DNA from: Aliiroseovarius sp. M344
Lineage (GTDB): Bacteria > Pseudomonadota > Alphaproteobacteria > Rhodobacterales > Rhodobacteraceae
Reading direction: 5' to 3'
DNA: 64,000 nt
NCBI RefSeq assembly: GCF_025140835.1
Contig: NZ_CP081153.1
Span: forward strand, 2,803,501-2,867,500
Position numbers and translations under genes: made by a program. Below, piece after piece: positions 11,029 to 19,526 of the stretch. Below the pieces are notes generated by a model that made no database searches, was not told the origin of the DNA, and saw nothing but the letters and a program-made list of their open reading frames with translations. Every line of letters starts with the position of its first letter. Position 1 is the stretch's first letter.

Positions 11029-11802
11029 TCAAACTTCGGCCCGCGGGCGTCGGCTGAAGTTGACATCGCGAAGGATCACCTGGCTCATTTCAGGGTTCTC
11101 AAGAACCAAATCAACCCACATCCGGTCAACCCGTTTTTCGTTCAGATTGGTGTAAGCAAGGTCGAACTCAACAAAAGTCTCGGCCTCTGACGTCGGCAAC
11201 GTGCGGACGATCTGTTCGGTGTTCGGGCCGTGCTGGATGTTAAGTCGGGCAAACACTTCTAACGGCTTTTCCATTTCGACCAACGCCGTCAGCCGCACCA
11301 AGTGGTTGCGCTTCAAGCCGTCGACCGCTGATTGCGGCAGCTCGATCACCAGTGACAAGAACGAACCATCAAATCCAAAAACATCCATGCGAAGGCCGAA
11401 CGGTGCCAAATCGCTTTCGCGTGTGTTGCGTATCTGGCGGACGGTAAGTTCTGAAACCCGACAGTCGTGAAACACAGTCACCTCGCTGCCAAATGTTGTC
11501 TTACTTTCCACTGCAGATTTCCCCGGAGGCGACAGCGGGCCGCGCCACAATTCGGGGCGATACGCCCAGTCGCTATGCAGCGGCTTTTGAATGGCGTCTG
11601 AACCGATCAAAGGCAATGTAAGGCGGCCATCCGCAACATGAAGCACACGGTCCAGTGTCTGGCGCATTTGGCGGGCGCTACTGCGCACTGCGCGCAGCGA
11701 TGCCAGATCAAGGGTTTCGGCGTGGTGCAAGGCCGACTGCCAGCGCTGCAACGCGCGGCGTTGTCGCCATTGATCAAGGATACCGTTCACACGTCGCACC
11801 AT
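11029..11802 (-). CDS. DUF6478 family protein
   Basis: This 257-residue protein begins with an Arg/Gln/Trp-rich helical stretch (RRALQRWQSALHHAE) and continues into a beta-rich domain with the pattern SDWAYRPELWRGPL and FHDCRVSELTVRQIRNTR, which I associate with the DUF6478 family of Rhodobacterales. No catalytic residues are evident and no role is known. There is no signal peptide. It is probably transcribed with the two smaller genes downstream. Confidence 0.82.
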   Translation of the reverse strand: MVRRVNGILDQWRQRRALQRWQSALHHAETLDLASLRAVRSSARQMRQTLDRVLHVADGRLTLPLIGSDAIQKPLHSDWAYRPELWRGPLSPPGKSAVESKTTFGSEVTVFHDCRVSELTVRQIRNTRESDLAPFGLRMDVFGFDGSFLSLVIELPQSAVDGLKRNHLVRLTALVEMEKPLEVFARLNIQHGPNTEQIVRTLPTSEAETFVEFDLAYTNLNEKRVDRMWVDLVLENPEMSQVILRDVNFSRRPRAEV

Positions 11803-11866
11803 GCTGTGTATTTGCCCTGCTGAGATTCGCCTGCCTGTCGGTTTTCATTCTTAAAACAGAATAGGT

Positions 11867-12631
11867 TCAATTGCGCAAACCGCCTAGCAGGGCTTTGAGT
11901 CCGCCGCCGCTTTTCGCGCCGGGGTTTGCTTTGCGGATTGCCGCGACAAATTCGGTCAAAAGCTGATACCCTTTGCCCTGACCGAAGGGTTGATCGGCGA
12001 ATGCGGTGGCACTTGCTGTCACAAGCTGGCCATTCACCTCGAAAAATGCCCGCCAGGTCGTGTTTGACAGTGCCGAAGGCAGCCCATCCGCAGTGTCTTT
12101 CACCTGCACATAAAGCACATTTGCAGCAGATTTTGTGTCCAGCAGGGTGACGGTGGTCGCGTCGCCAACCCGGCTAAGCGTTGCGCGCCCCTTTTCGCTT
12201 TGGATGAATGCGCGGGCTTCGCGCATGCGGGCATCCGGGTCGTTGGGCAATACCGTGGCCTGTACGGGCATAGGAAGAACTGTCGCGGTCAAAAATGCTG
12301 GCTTTTTGGGTTTGGGGTCGCCTGGGTCTTTCGTTAAAGCAGCGCAGGCTCCGATCGGAACGAAGGCACCGGAAGGGGTGTCTTGGTACGAAGTTGTGTC
12401 GATACAGAACCCTTTCGGTGTGGCGATTGTCACCGAGCCACCCATGACAGATTTCTGACGTACCAAATCTGCGCGCGGCGTCGCACGCTCTGCCGAAAAA
12501 ATCGGGCTGTCTGACATATTGGGGCCGGTTTCCCGATTGCCGCCCAGACAGCCGGTTAAACCAAGCAAAATTCCCAATGTCACTCCCACACGCCAAACAC
12601 CAATTTGGCGGCTAATACGCAGTCGACTCAT
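11867..12631 (-). CDS. Putative lipoprotein of unknown function
   Basis: This 254-residue protein starts at ATG 12631 and has a basic N-terminus, a hydrophobic segment and a lipobox LTGC with acylated Cys28, so it should be an envelope lipoprotein. The mature part contains two Cys (GFCIDTT and GACAAL) that could form a disulfide. The C-terminus is rich in Gly and Lys. Divergent from the CPBP gene, with 131 nt between the starts. The frame is open for 16 codons further upstream, but that would spoil the signal peptide. Confidence 0.82.
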   Translation of the reverse strand: MSRLRISRQIGVWRVGVTLGILLGLTGCLGGNRETGPNMSDSPIFSAERATPRADLVRQKSVMGGSVTIATPKGFCIDTTSYQDTPSGAFVPIGACAALTKDPGDPKPKKPAFLTATVLPMPVQATVLPNDPDARMREARAFIQSEKGRATLSRVGDATTVTLLDTKSAANVLYVQVKDTADGLPSALSNTTWRAFFEVNGQLVTASATAFADQPFGQGKGYQLLTEFVAAIRKANPGAKSGGGLKALLGGLRN

Positions 12632-12762
12632 TATACCCCCCAAACCCGGCGCAGCAGCTTCCGGGCACATACAAAGCAAATCCTAGGATGCAATTAAGTA
12701 TTCCCGGTTGTCCATCCGTCAGATCACGCCCATCATAAAGGCGAAGTGTTTAAGAGTCAGGT

Positions 12763-13716
12763 ATGTCATTGTCACAATCCCCCAATCCCGACAGCAACAT
12801 CGCAACAGCAAGTTTCTGGACGCCCGCCTACCCGCGCATTCAGCTCTGGCGCACTGTTGTTGGCTTTATCGTTATCCACGCCGTGTTCTTTGCTGCTACA
12901 TTCGTCATTTTCATTATCGGCGCCAAACTTCTGCATACTGACCCGGCCGCTATTCTGGACGCCTCAACGCCCGCGAAAGCAGCGATATTTTTTCTGACCT
13001 TCCTAGGCTATCATCTTGGCCTCTGGATCACTGTCAAAACGCTTCACAAACGAGGGTTTCGCAGCCTTTTTGGTCCGGCCCTTCGGGTCAATTGGCGTCA
13101 TTTCCGGCGTGGGTTGCTGGTCGCTATAGGCATCAGCATCGCGGCCATCATATTGCAATTCGTGCAACCGCTTTTCCTGCCCGCTGGCGACGACATTCCA
13201 GCCCAGCAATCCATGAGCCTTGCCAGCTGGGCCCTTCTGATCGTGCCAGCGTTGGCGCTGGTCTTGTTGCAAATCTTCGCAGAGGAGCTGGTGTTTCGCG
13301 GCTATGTCTTGCAGCAACTGCGGGCGCGGTTTCGATCAATCTGGATATGGGCAATCCTGCCATCACTGGCCTTTGGGGTTTTGCATTTCGATCCCGCGAC
13401 CTATGGCCTCAATGCCGTTTTCTATGTGACCCACACGACGGTGATCGGGATCCTGCTTGCCATTGTCACCGTCCGCACAGGCAACATCGGCGCGGCCGCC
13501 GGTTTACACTTCGGCAACAATGCCATGTTGGTCTTTTCCGGCACCAAAGGATCGCTGGACGGCTTTTCTTTGTTCCTGACTGAGATGGACCTGACAGGCG
13601 CGCATATGACATGGTCGATCTTGTCGCAAACCGGGACCGTGCTGGCCGCATTTGTCCTGTGGTGGATGCTTACGCAACGCAACCAGCCAATTGCAAATGC
13701 TGCACAGGCGGACTAG
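12763..13716 (+). CDS. CPBP family intramembrane glutamic endopeptidase
   Basis: This 317-residue multi-pass membrane protein carries all three CPBP (Abi/CAAX-type) motifs: EELVFRG at 174-180, FGVLHF at 204-209 and HFGNN further on. The family cleaves within the membrane or modifies transport and stress proteins; the substrate here is unknown. About eight hydrophobic segments are visible. It is followed by accD after 30 nt, but a functional link to fatty-acid synthesis is not implied. Confidence 0.92.
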   Translation: MSLSQSPNPDSNIATASFWTPAYPRIQLWRTVVGFIVIHAVFFAATFVIFIIGAKLLHTDPAAILDASTPAKAAIFFLTFLGYHLGLWITVKTLHKRGFRSLFGPALRVNWRHFRRGLLVAIGISIAAIILQFVQPLFLPAGDDIPAQQSMSLASWALLIVPALALVLLQIFAEELVFRGYVLQQLRARFRSIWIWAILPSLAFGVLHFDPATYGLNAVFYVTHTTVIGILLAIVTVRTGNIGAAAGLHFGNNAMLVFSGTKGSLDGFSLFLTEMDLTGAHMTWSILSQTGTVLAAFVLWWMLTQRNQPIANAAQAD

Positions 13717-13746
13717 TTAAGGCGAAACGACCAAGGAAGACTGGCG

Positions 13747-14718
13747 ATGAACTGGATTTCGAACTACGTGCGCCCACGCATCAACTCGCTTTTCTCGCGC
13801 CGCGAGGTGCCCGAGAACTTGTGGACCAAGTGCGCGGAATGCGGAACGATGCTGTTTCACCGCGAATTTGCCGAGAACCTGAACGTCTGCACAAACTGCG
13901 ACCACCATATGAACATCACACCGCGCGAGCGGTTTCAGGCGCTGTTCGATGGCGGCGTGTTCACCGAAGTCGACGTACCGGCCCCAGTCGACGACCCGTT
14001 GCATTTTAAAGACCAGAAAAAATACCCGGAACGCATGAAGGCTGCGCGCAAGGAAACCGGCGAACGCGAAGCAATGCTTGTGGCCGAAGGTAAAATCGGG
14101 CGCACCCCTATCGTTGCCGCGGCGCAGGATTTCAGTTTCATGGCCGGGTCCATGGGCATGTACGTGGGCAACGCGATCATTGCGGCAGCCGAACGCGCTG
14201 TCGTCGCCAAGCGGCCTCTGGTCCTGTTCTCAGCCGCCGGTGGCGCACGGATGCAGGAAGGCATTTTAAGCCTGATGCAAATGCCGCGCACGACTGTTGC
14301 CGTGCAGATGCTGAAAGAAGCCGGGCTGCCTTACATTGTTGTTCTGACCCATCCGACCACGGGCGGTGTCACCGCGTCCTACGCCATGCTGGGCGATGTA
14401 CATATCGCCGAACCCAACGCACTGATCTGTTTTGCGGGACCGCGTGTGATCGAACAGACGATCCGCGAGAAACTGCCAGACGGGTTCCAGCGCGCCGAAT
14501 ACCTGCTGGATCATGGGATGCTGGATCGCGTGACCCACCGCAAGGACATGAAAGACGAGCTGGTCACCATTCTGCGGATGCTGCTGGGCAAAGGCCCCGC
14601 GATAAGGGGCGAGCTTCCGAAGCCTGAGGCTGTCGTAGAAGCGCCCAAAGAAGATGACACCGCCAACGCGGCCCCTGCCAAGCCCAAGACTGCTGCGGTC
14701 GAGGCCAAGAAAGCGTGA
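13747..14718 (+). CDS. accD: Acetyl-CoA carboxylase carboxyltransferase subunit beta
   Basis: This 323-residue subunit pairs with AccA (41600-42565) to transfer the carboxyl group from biotin to acetyl-CoA, the first step of fatty-acid synthesis. An N-terminal zinc ribbon uses Cys29, Cys32, Cys48 and Cys51. The crotonase-like core has GGARMQEG and TTGGVTASYAM. The last 35 residues are a low-complexity Ala/Lys/Glu tail. Its stop overlaps the folC GTG start by 4 nt, the common accD-folC arrangement. Confidence 0.97.
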   Translation: MNWISNYVRPRINSLFSRREVPENLWTKCAECGTMLFHREFAENLNVCTNCDHHMNITPRERFQALFDGGVFTEVDVPAPVDDPLHFKDQKKYPERMKAARKETGEREAMLVAEGKIGRTPIVAAAQDFSFMAGSMGMYVGNAIIAAAERAVVAKRPLVLFSAAGGARMQEGILSLMQMPRTTVAVQMLKEAGLPYIVVLTHPTTGGVTASYAMLGDVHIAEPNALICFAGPRVIEQTIREKLPDGFQRAEYLLDHGMLDRVTHRKDMKDELVTILRMLLGKGPAIRGELPKPEAVVEAPKEDDTANAAPAKPKTAAVEAKKA

Positions 14719-15989
14719 GCAAAACCGGCTCGGACGTCATCCTTGAACGGATGATGTCCCTTCACCCAAAGATTATTGATCTGACACTGGACCGGGTCTG
14801 GCGGCTGTTACATGCCGTCGGCGATCCGCAGGACAAGCTTCCGCCGGTGGTCCACCTGGCTGGCACCAATGGCAAGGGCTCAACCCAAGCGATGCTGCGC
14901 GCCGGGCTGGAGGGGGCCGGGAAAAAGGTACACGCCTATACCTCGCCACATCTGGCGCGGTTTCATGAACGTATCCGGCTGGCAGGTGAGTTGATCAGCG
15001 AAGCCGCCCTGACCGAGGTGCTCGACCGCGCCTATGCCGCGAATGGTGACGAGACGATCACTTATTTTGAGATCACGACTGTTGCTGCGCTGATGGCATT
15101 TGTCGAAACGCCTGCCGATTACACGTTGCTGGAAACCGGGCTGGGTGGACGGTTGGATGCCACGAACGTGGTAGATAAACCCGCGCTGACCATCATCACG
15201 CCGATCTCGATTGATCACACACAGTATTTGGGCGACACGTTTGCCGCCATAGCTGGTGAAAAGGCGGGCATTCTGAAACGTGGTGTGCCCTGCGTTGTTG
15301 GACCGCAACCCGACGAAGCACTTGACGTGATCGAGGCGCGCGCGGCCAAACTGGGTTGCCCGCTTTTGGTTCATGGCCAGCATTGGCATATGTGGGAAGA
15401 GCGTGGGCGTTTCATTTTTCAGGACGAAACCGGTCTGCTGGACCTGCCCATGCCCGCCCTGATCGGTCCGCACCAATTGGAAAATGCAGGTGCCGCGATT
15501 GCCGCCCTGCGCCACCTTGGCTTTGACGAAGCCGCGTGCGAGGCCGCGATGCGCGATGTGACATGGCCCGCCCGAATGCAGCGCTTGCGACACGGCCCAC
15601 TTGTGGATGCCGCCGAACGGGCCGAGCTTTGGCTGGATGGCGGGCATAACCCTGCGGCGGGGGAAACCTTGGCAAAGGTGTTGGCAGATATGCCACCCCG
15701 CGCGACCCATTTGATCTGCGGTATGTTGAACACCAAAGACATCGCAGGCTATCTGCGCCCGCTTGCAAAAGTGGCCGACAGCCTGACGGCGGTGTCCATT
15801 CCAGGTGAGGCCAACACGCTGCCCGCAGATGTCACCGCCCGCGCAGCCAAAGATGTAGGGATGGAGGCAACAGAAGCGTCGTCAGTTGCCGATGCGATTG
15901 CTTTGATCCAAAAAACAGATCCTGAATGCCGCATCCTTATTTGCGGTTCACTGTATTTGGCGGGATCGGTTCTGAAGGCGAATGGATAA
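14715..15989 (+). CDS. folC: Bifunctional folylpolyglutamate synthase/dihydrofolate synthase
   Basis: This 424-residue Mur-ligase-like enzyme adds glutamate to dihydropteroate and folates. The P-loop GTNGKGST lies at 50-57, followed by TSPHLARFHERI and the ligase motif GLGGRLDATNVV. Translation starts at GTG 14715 inside the accD stop (GTGA). The length is normal. No clear terminator follows directly; the plus-strand hairpins at 16076 onward or the one at 16466 may end its transcript. Confidence 0.96.
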   Translation: MSKTGSDVILERMMSLHPKIIDLTLDRVWRLLHAVGDPQDKLPPVVHLAGTNGKGSTQAMLRAGLEGAGKKVHAYTSPHLARFHERIRLAGELISEAALTEVLDRAYAANGDETITYFEITTVAALMAFVETPADYTLLETGLGGRLDATNVVDKPALTIITPISIDHTQYLGDTFAAIAGEKAGILKRGVPCVVGPQPDEALDVIEARAAKLGCPLLVHGQHWHMWEERGRFIFQDETGLLDLPMPALIGPHQLENAGAAIAALRHLGFDEAACEAAMRDVTWPARMQRLRHGPLVDAAERAELWLDGGHNPAAGETLAKVLADMPPRATHLICGMLNTKDIAGYLRPLAKVADSLTAVSIPGEANTLPADVTARAAKDVGMEATEASSVADAIALIQKTDPECRILICGSLYLAGSVLKANG

Positions 15990-16075
15990 GCTTTTCTAAC
16001 CGGCGACAAAGCCAAAAAAGCTGCCGTGATCACAAATTAATTTTCGACAGATACGTGTATAGGGATTCACTTTAT

Positions 16076-16113
16076 CCACCAACCCCCCGAAAAGAATCAC
16101 TTTTTTCGGGTTT
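16076..16113 (+). terminator. AT-rich hairpin after folC
   Basis: CCCGAAAA pairs with TTTTCGGG across an 8-9 nt loop containing GAATCAC, flanked by further partial pairing (CCAA with TTGG). The T run lies inside the right arm rather than after it, so termination is possible but not certain. It sits about 90 nt past folC. Confidence 0.4.
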
Positions 16114-16136
16114 GGCGAATCGGCATATGATTCGCC
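16114..16136. repeat. Perfect 8-bp inverted repeat upstream of the sRNA promoter
   Basis: GGCGAATC and GATTCGCC flank a 7-nt spacer. The repeat ends 8 bp before the -35 element at 16145, the position of a typical activator or repressor site. It could equally be a transcript hairpin of read-through from folC. Confidence 0.5.
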
Positions 16137-16144
16137 ACAATATG

Positions 16145-16174
16145 TTGACAGAATAAGTGGTTAGCTACTACTAA
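16145..16174 (+). promoter_or_regulatory. Sigma-70-type promoter for the candidate sRNA
   Basis: TTGACA at 16145-16150 matches the -35 consensus exactly, and TACTAA at 16169-16174 is a fair -10 after an 18-bp spacer. It points into a gene-free region that ends in a terminator. Predicted transcription start is about 16181. Confidence 0.55.
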
Positions 16175-16180
16175 TAGGGT

Positions 16181-16494
16181 ATTCTTCAGGTAAAGTTCAC
16201 AATAAGTGAACGGCTTGTCGAGCAGTACCTTTGACCAGGGGGTCTCATGTTTCGGTTGGCACAGGAGCAGGCAATCCAGTTTGTGATCACAAACTTGCCC
16301 GCAAATGTGTTTGAAACAGAGACCGCCCTTGCCACACCCACTTCCGGCACAGGTTCATGACATCTGGCGCGCCAGCCGCGCCCAAATGTGCTGTCCCTAA
16401 GCGCGGGTTGTTGAGTTCAGGTTTTGGTCGCAACGCGCTAAGTTAAGCGGGCAGGACAAGACCTTGGGGTCGCCGACGGCGGCCCCGTTTTATT
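16181..16494 (+). ncRNA. Candidate structured small RNA (about 310 nt)
   Basis: The stretch between the promoter at 16145 and the terminator at 16466 has no convincing reading frame but many paired segments: GTTCAC/GTGAAC around 16194-16211; a long rod at about 16238-16328, in which GGTCTC and GTTTC pair with GAAAC and GAGACC and the tip is an 18-bp palindrome; GGCGCG/CGCGCC near 16366-16382; and AGCGCG/CGCGCT near 16398-16440. The family is not recognised; it lacks the landmarks of RNase P, tmRNA or SRP RNA. It could also be the 3-prime untranslated region of folC. Confidence 0.45.
16466..16494 (+). terminator. Strong plus-strand terminator opposite the zapE end
   Basis: GGGGTCGCC and GGCGGCCCC form a 9-bp stem (one G-T pair) with a 3-nt loop, followed by GTTTTATT. 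The T tract covers the zapE stop codon on the other strand. A terminator this strong nearly 480 nt after folC suggests a separate transcript ends here. Confidence 0.75.
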
Positions 16495-17572
16495 CCACAC
16501 CCCAATCCTTGTCCTGCATTTCGCGCAGGCGACTCGCCGTGCGCTCAAACTCGAACGACCCTTCACCCTCGACATACAGCATCTCTGGCTGGGCCGCTGC
16601 GGACGCGATCAACCTGACCTTCGCTTCATAAAGCGAGTCGATCAGTGTGACGAACCGCTTCGCTTCGTTGAAGTTGGACCGGCTCAGGCGCGGGATGTCT
16701 TCCAACACCAGAAGCTTCACCGCATTGGCAATTGTCAGATAGTCCCCCGGCCCCAGCATCGCACCGCAAAGGTCATGAAACCCAGCACGTGCGGCCCCAT
16801 TGTGAAAAGCAGGCAACACCACTTCCCGCCCTTTTACCGTCAAGGTCAGCGGCTCTGCGCGCGCGCCCGTCAAATCACCCCAGATCGCGTCAATCGCGCG
16901 CCGGGCATCGGCACCTGCAGGAGTGAAATACACTTGTTCACCCGCCAAACGGTCTTGTCGATAGTCGTTCGGACTGATCAGTTCATGCACCACCATCTGA
17001 TCTTTGATCAGCGCGATGAAGGGCAAGAACAGCTGACGGTTCAGCCCGTCTTTGTAAAGCTCGTCCGGATGACGGTTTGAGGTCGTGACGACGACAACGC
17101 CCGCGTCAAACAGCTTCTCAAAAAGACGCCCCACCAGCATCGCGTCGGTGATGTCGGTGATCTGCATTTCGTCAAAGGCAAACAAACGCACATCGGCGGC
17201 AATCTTGTCGGCAACAGGCGTAAGGGGGTCATCAACACCCGTCTTGCGGGCTGCAGCCATACCTTCATGCACCTCTTGCATGAAGGCGTGAAAATGGACG
17301 CGGCGTTTCTCGGTGATCTCCAGGCTGTCGACAAACAGATCCATCAACATGGATTTTCCCCGGCCAACACCGCCCCAAAGATACAGGCCCTGCGGCACCT
17401 CTTCTGGCTTGATGTGAAACAATCCGCCAAGGATTCCCCGCTTTCGCGCTGGCGCAGTTTCCAAATGAACGCGGATATCTTCCAGCGCGGGCAAGCATGC
17501 CTCTTGCGCCGGGTCGCGGGTAATCTCGCCCTTTTGGGTTAGGTCTTCGTAGATCTCGATCAAACTGGTCAT
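16490..17572 (-). CDS. zapE: Cell division protein ZapE (AFG1-like ATPase)
   Basis: This roughly 360-residue AFG1/ZapE ATPase has a Walker A motif GGVGRGKS at 67-74, Walker B LFAFDEMQ with the following ITDITDAM, and the sensor segment TTSNRHPDELYKDGLNR. In E. coli ZapE acts on the Z-ring; mitochondrial homologues act in protein quality control. I start it at ATG 17572, reading MTSLIEIYEDL as in relatives; an upstream in-frame GTG at 17596 would add eight residues. Neither has a clear ribosome-binding site. It is divergent from the MFS gene. Confidence 0.93.
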   Translation of the reverse strand: MTSLIEIYEDLTQKGEITRDPAQEACLPALEDIRVHLETAPARKRGILGGLFHIKPEEVPQGLYLWGGVGRGKSMLMDLFVDSLEITEKRRVHFHAFMQEVHEGMAAARKTGVDDPLTPVADKIAADVRLFAFDEMQITDITDAMLVGRLFEKLFDAGVVVVTTSNRHPDELYKDGLNRQLFLPFIALIKDQMVVHELISPNDYRQDRLAGEQVYFTPAGADARRAIDAIWGDLTGARAEPLTLTVKGREVVLPAFHNGAARAGFHDLCGAMLGPGDYLTIANAVKLLVLEDIPRLSRSNFNEAKRFVTLIDSLYEAKVRLIASAAAQPEMLYVEGEGSFEFERTASRLREMQDKDWGVE

Positions 17573-17670
17573 GGCCGAGGAATAAATCGCTTCCACACAT
17601 AAGGAAAGGTGAAGTCGCAGATCATAAACGAAGAATTGACCATCTGGTTGATTTCACCGAACGTGCGCGG

Positions 17671-18912
17671 ATGACTGAGACACGCGCGCCCCTTATCACG
17701 CCCGTCCTTGTGGCCGGCTGTTTGATCATCCTTGTCAGCTTCGCGATCCGCGCAAGCTTCGGGGTGTTTCAGATCCCTATTGCGACCGAGTTTAACTGGC
17801 CCAGAGCCGAGTTTTCGTTGGCGATTGCGATCCAGAATTTGGCGTGGGGGATCGGACAACCGATCTTTGGCGCTATCGCCGAGAAGATAGGCGACAGAAA
17901 AGCGATTATCATGGGCGCACTGATCTATGCCGTGGGGCTTGTCGCGTCGTCTTATGCGGTCACACCAGAAGCGCACCAGTTGCTTGAAATTGCCGTGGGT
18001 TTCGGTATCGCCGGCACTGGATTTGGCGTGATCCTAGCCGTCGTCGGGCGCGCAGCCAGCGATGACAACCGGTCGATGGCACTGGCCATTGCAACCGCCG
18101 CAGGGTCGGCGGGTCAGGTGTTTGGCGCACCGCTGGCAGAATACCTGCTGGGTTTCATGTCGTGGCAGAATGTATTCATCATGTTTGCGGCGGCGATCCT
18201 TGCAACTCTGGCCCTGCTACCTTTGATGAAAACCGAAACGCTCGCCTCGAAGTCCGAGCTTGAGGAAAGCATGGGGCAGATACTCACCAAAGCGATGCGT
18301 GACCCTAGCTTTTCGTTGATTTTTCTGGGCTTCTTTTCCTGCGGTTATCAGCTGGCCTTTATCACAGCGCACTTCCCTGCCTTCGTGACCGAGATGTGCG
18401 GCGCGATCGATCCATCCGGCACGTTGGCCTCGATCGGCGTGTCGACCACGTCCGCGCTTGGTGCGATCTCGATTTCGCTCATCGGGCTGGCCAATATCGC
18501 TGGCACGCTGCTTGCGGGCTATTTGGGCAAGACCTATTCCAAGAAATACCTTTTGGCTGGAATCTATGCCGCGCGCACCGTGGTCGCTGCGCTGTTCATC
18601 CTAATGCCCATCACGCCCACATCGGTGATTGTCTTTTCGATCGCCATGGGTTCGCTATGGTTGGCGACTGTGCCGCTAACCTCGGGGCTAGTCGCGCATA
18701 TCTATGGGTTGCGCTATATGGGCACGCTTTACGGCATCGTCTTTTTCTCGCACCAACTTGGCAGTTTCCTGGGCGTTTGGTTGGGCGGGCGGATGTATGA
18801 CGCGTTTGGCGACTATACCATGGTGTGGTGGATCGGCGTCGGCGTCGGTGCGTTTTCAGCCATCGTTCACTTGCCGGTGAAAGAGCAACCGCTGGCGGCG
18901 CGCGCAACCTAG
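17671..18912 (+). CDS. MFS transporter
   Basis: This 413-residue inner-membrane protein has twelve hydrophobic segments in two six-helix halves, and the first-loop motif GAIAEKIGDRKAI. It resembles oxalate/formate-antiporter-type MFS carriers (monocarboxylate group), but the substrate cannot be read off. Its TAG stop overlaps the TAG stop of the convergent Lrp gene, so the two genes meet with no spacer. Confidence 0.92.
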   Translation: MTETRAPLITPVLVAGCLIILVSFAIRASFGVFQIPIATEFNWPRAEFSLAIAIQNLAWGIGQPIFGAIAEKIGDRKAIIMGALIYAVGLVASSYAVTPEAHQLLEIAVGFGIAGTGFGVILAVVGRAASDDNRSMALAIATAAGSAGQVFGAPLAEYLLGFMSWQNVFIMFAAAILATLALLPLMKTETLASKSELEESMGQILTKAMRDPSFSLIFLGFFSCGYQLAFITAHFPAFVTEMCGAIDPSGTLASIGVSTTSALGAISISLIGLANIAGTLLAGYLGKTYSKKYLLAGIYAARTVVAALFILMPITPTSVIVFSIAMGSLWLATVPLTSGLVAHIYGLRYMGTLYGIVFFSHQLGSFLGVWLGGRMYDAFGDYTMVWWIGVGVGAFSAIVHLPVKEQPLAARAT

Positions 18913-19367
18913 ACCGGCAGCGCCGTTGTTTTGAACACGGTCCGCAGCGCAAACGAGCTTTGCATCCCCTGAACACCCGGCAGGCGTGCCAAATGCTGGC
19001 GGTGGATGCGCGCGAAATCTTCGGTGTCTTGTGCGACCACTTTCAGGATGTAATCGGCTGAACCGGCCATCAGGTGACATTCCAATACGTCAGGAATCAG
19101 TGCAACTTCGCGCTCAAATGCATCAAGGACTTCGTCTGTCTGACCGGACAGGGTAATCTCGACAAAGACGGTCGACGAACATCCCATCTTCCGAGCATCC
19201 AAAAGGGCGACGTAATCGCGGATGTAACCTTCGGCCTCTAACCGCTGCACACGGCGGTGACAGGCCGAAGGCGACAGATTTATTTTTTCAGACAGGTCCG
19301 AATTGGACATGCGGCCAGTGCGCTGAAGTGCCCTAAGGATACGGCGGTCTATGCTGTCGAGTTCCAT
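18909..19367 (-). CDS. Lrp/AsnC family transcriptional regulator (probable regulator of ald)
   Basis: This 152-residue protein has an N-terminal helix-turn-helix (LDSIDRRILRALQRTGR, then LSPSACHRRVQRLE) and a C-terminal RAM ligand domain (VLECHLMAGSADYILKVV). It is divergent from alanine dehydrogenase across 159 nt, the standard arrangement for AldR-like regulators that sense alanine and control ald. The intergenic stretch contains a CTTCGAAGCTTC palindromic cluster near 19411-19426 that could be part of the binding site. Confidence 0.93.
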   Translation of the reverse strand: MELDSIDRRILRALQRTGRMSNSDLSEKINLSPSACHRRVQRLEAEGYIRDYVALLDARKMGCSSTVFVEITLSGQTDEVLDAFEREVALIPDVLECHLMAGSADYILKVVAQDTEDFARIHRQHLARLPGVQGMQSSFALRTVFKTTALPV

Positions 19368-19526
19368 TTTCTCACAACTTTCTTGCGTCTGTTTTGAAAT
19401 ACACCGTTTTTTCTTCGAAGCTTCCTATCACTTGCGCCACATCTTTTCAAAGCAATTGCATAGGCCATCTGCCAATATTGAACCTATGAAACATTTCCCA
19501 CCAACAGGGATTGAGGAGGATACCCC

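Noticed and set aside
16060..16075. TTATCCACC, close to a DnaA box, in AT-rich sequence after folC
   Set aside because: Only one such box is seen, with no cluster and no origin-linked genes nearby, so an origin is not supported.
16181..16494. Identity as 6S RNA, tmRNA, RNase P RNA or SRP RNA
   Set aside because: The conserved landmarks of those RNAs (for example the SRP GGAAGGAAGC-type loop, RNase P core, tag-peptide frame) are not found; 6S cannot be fully excluded by eye.
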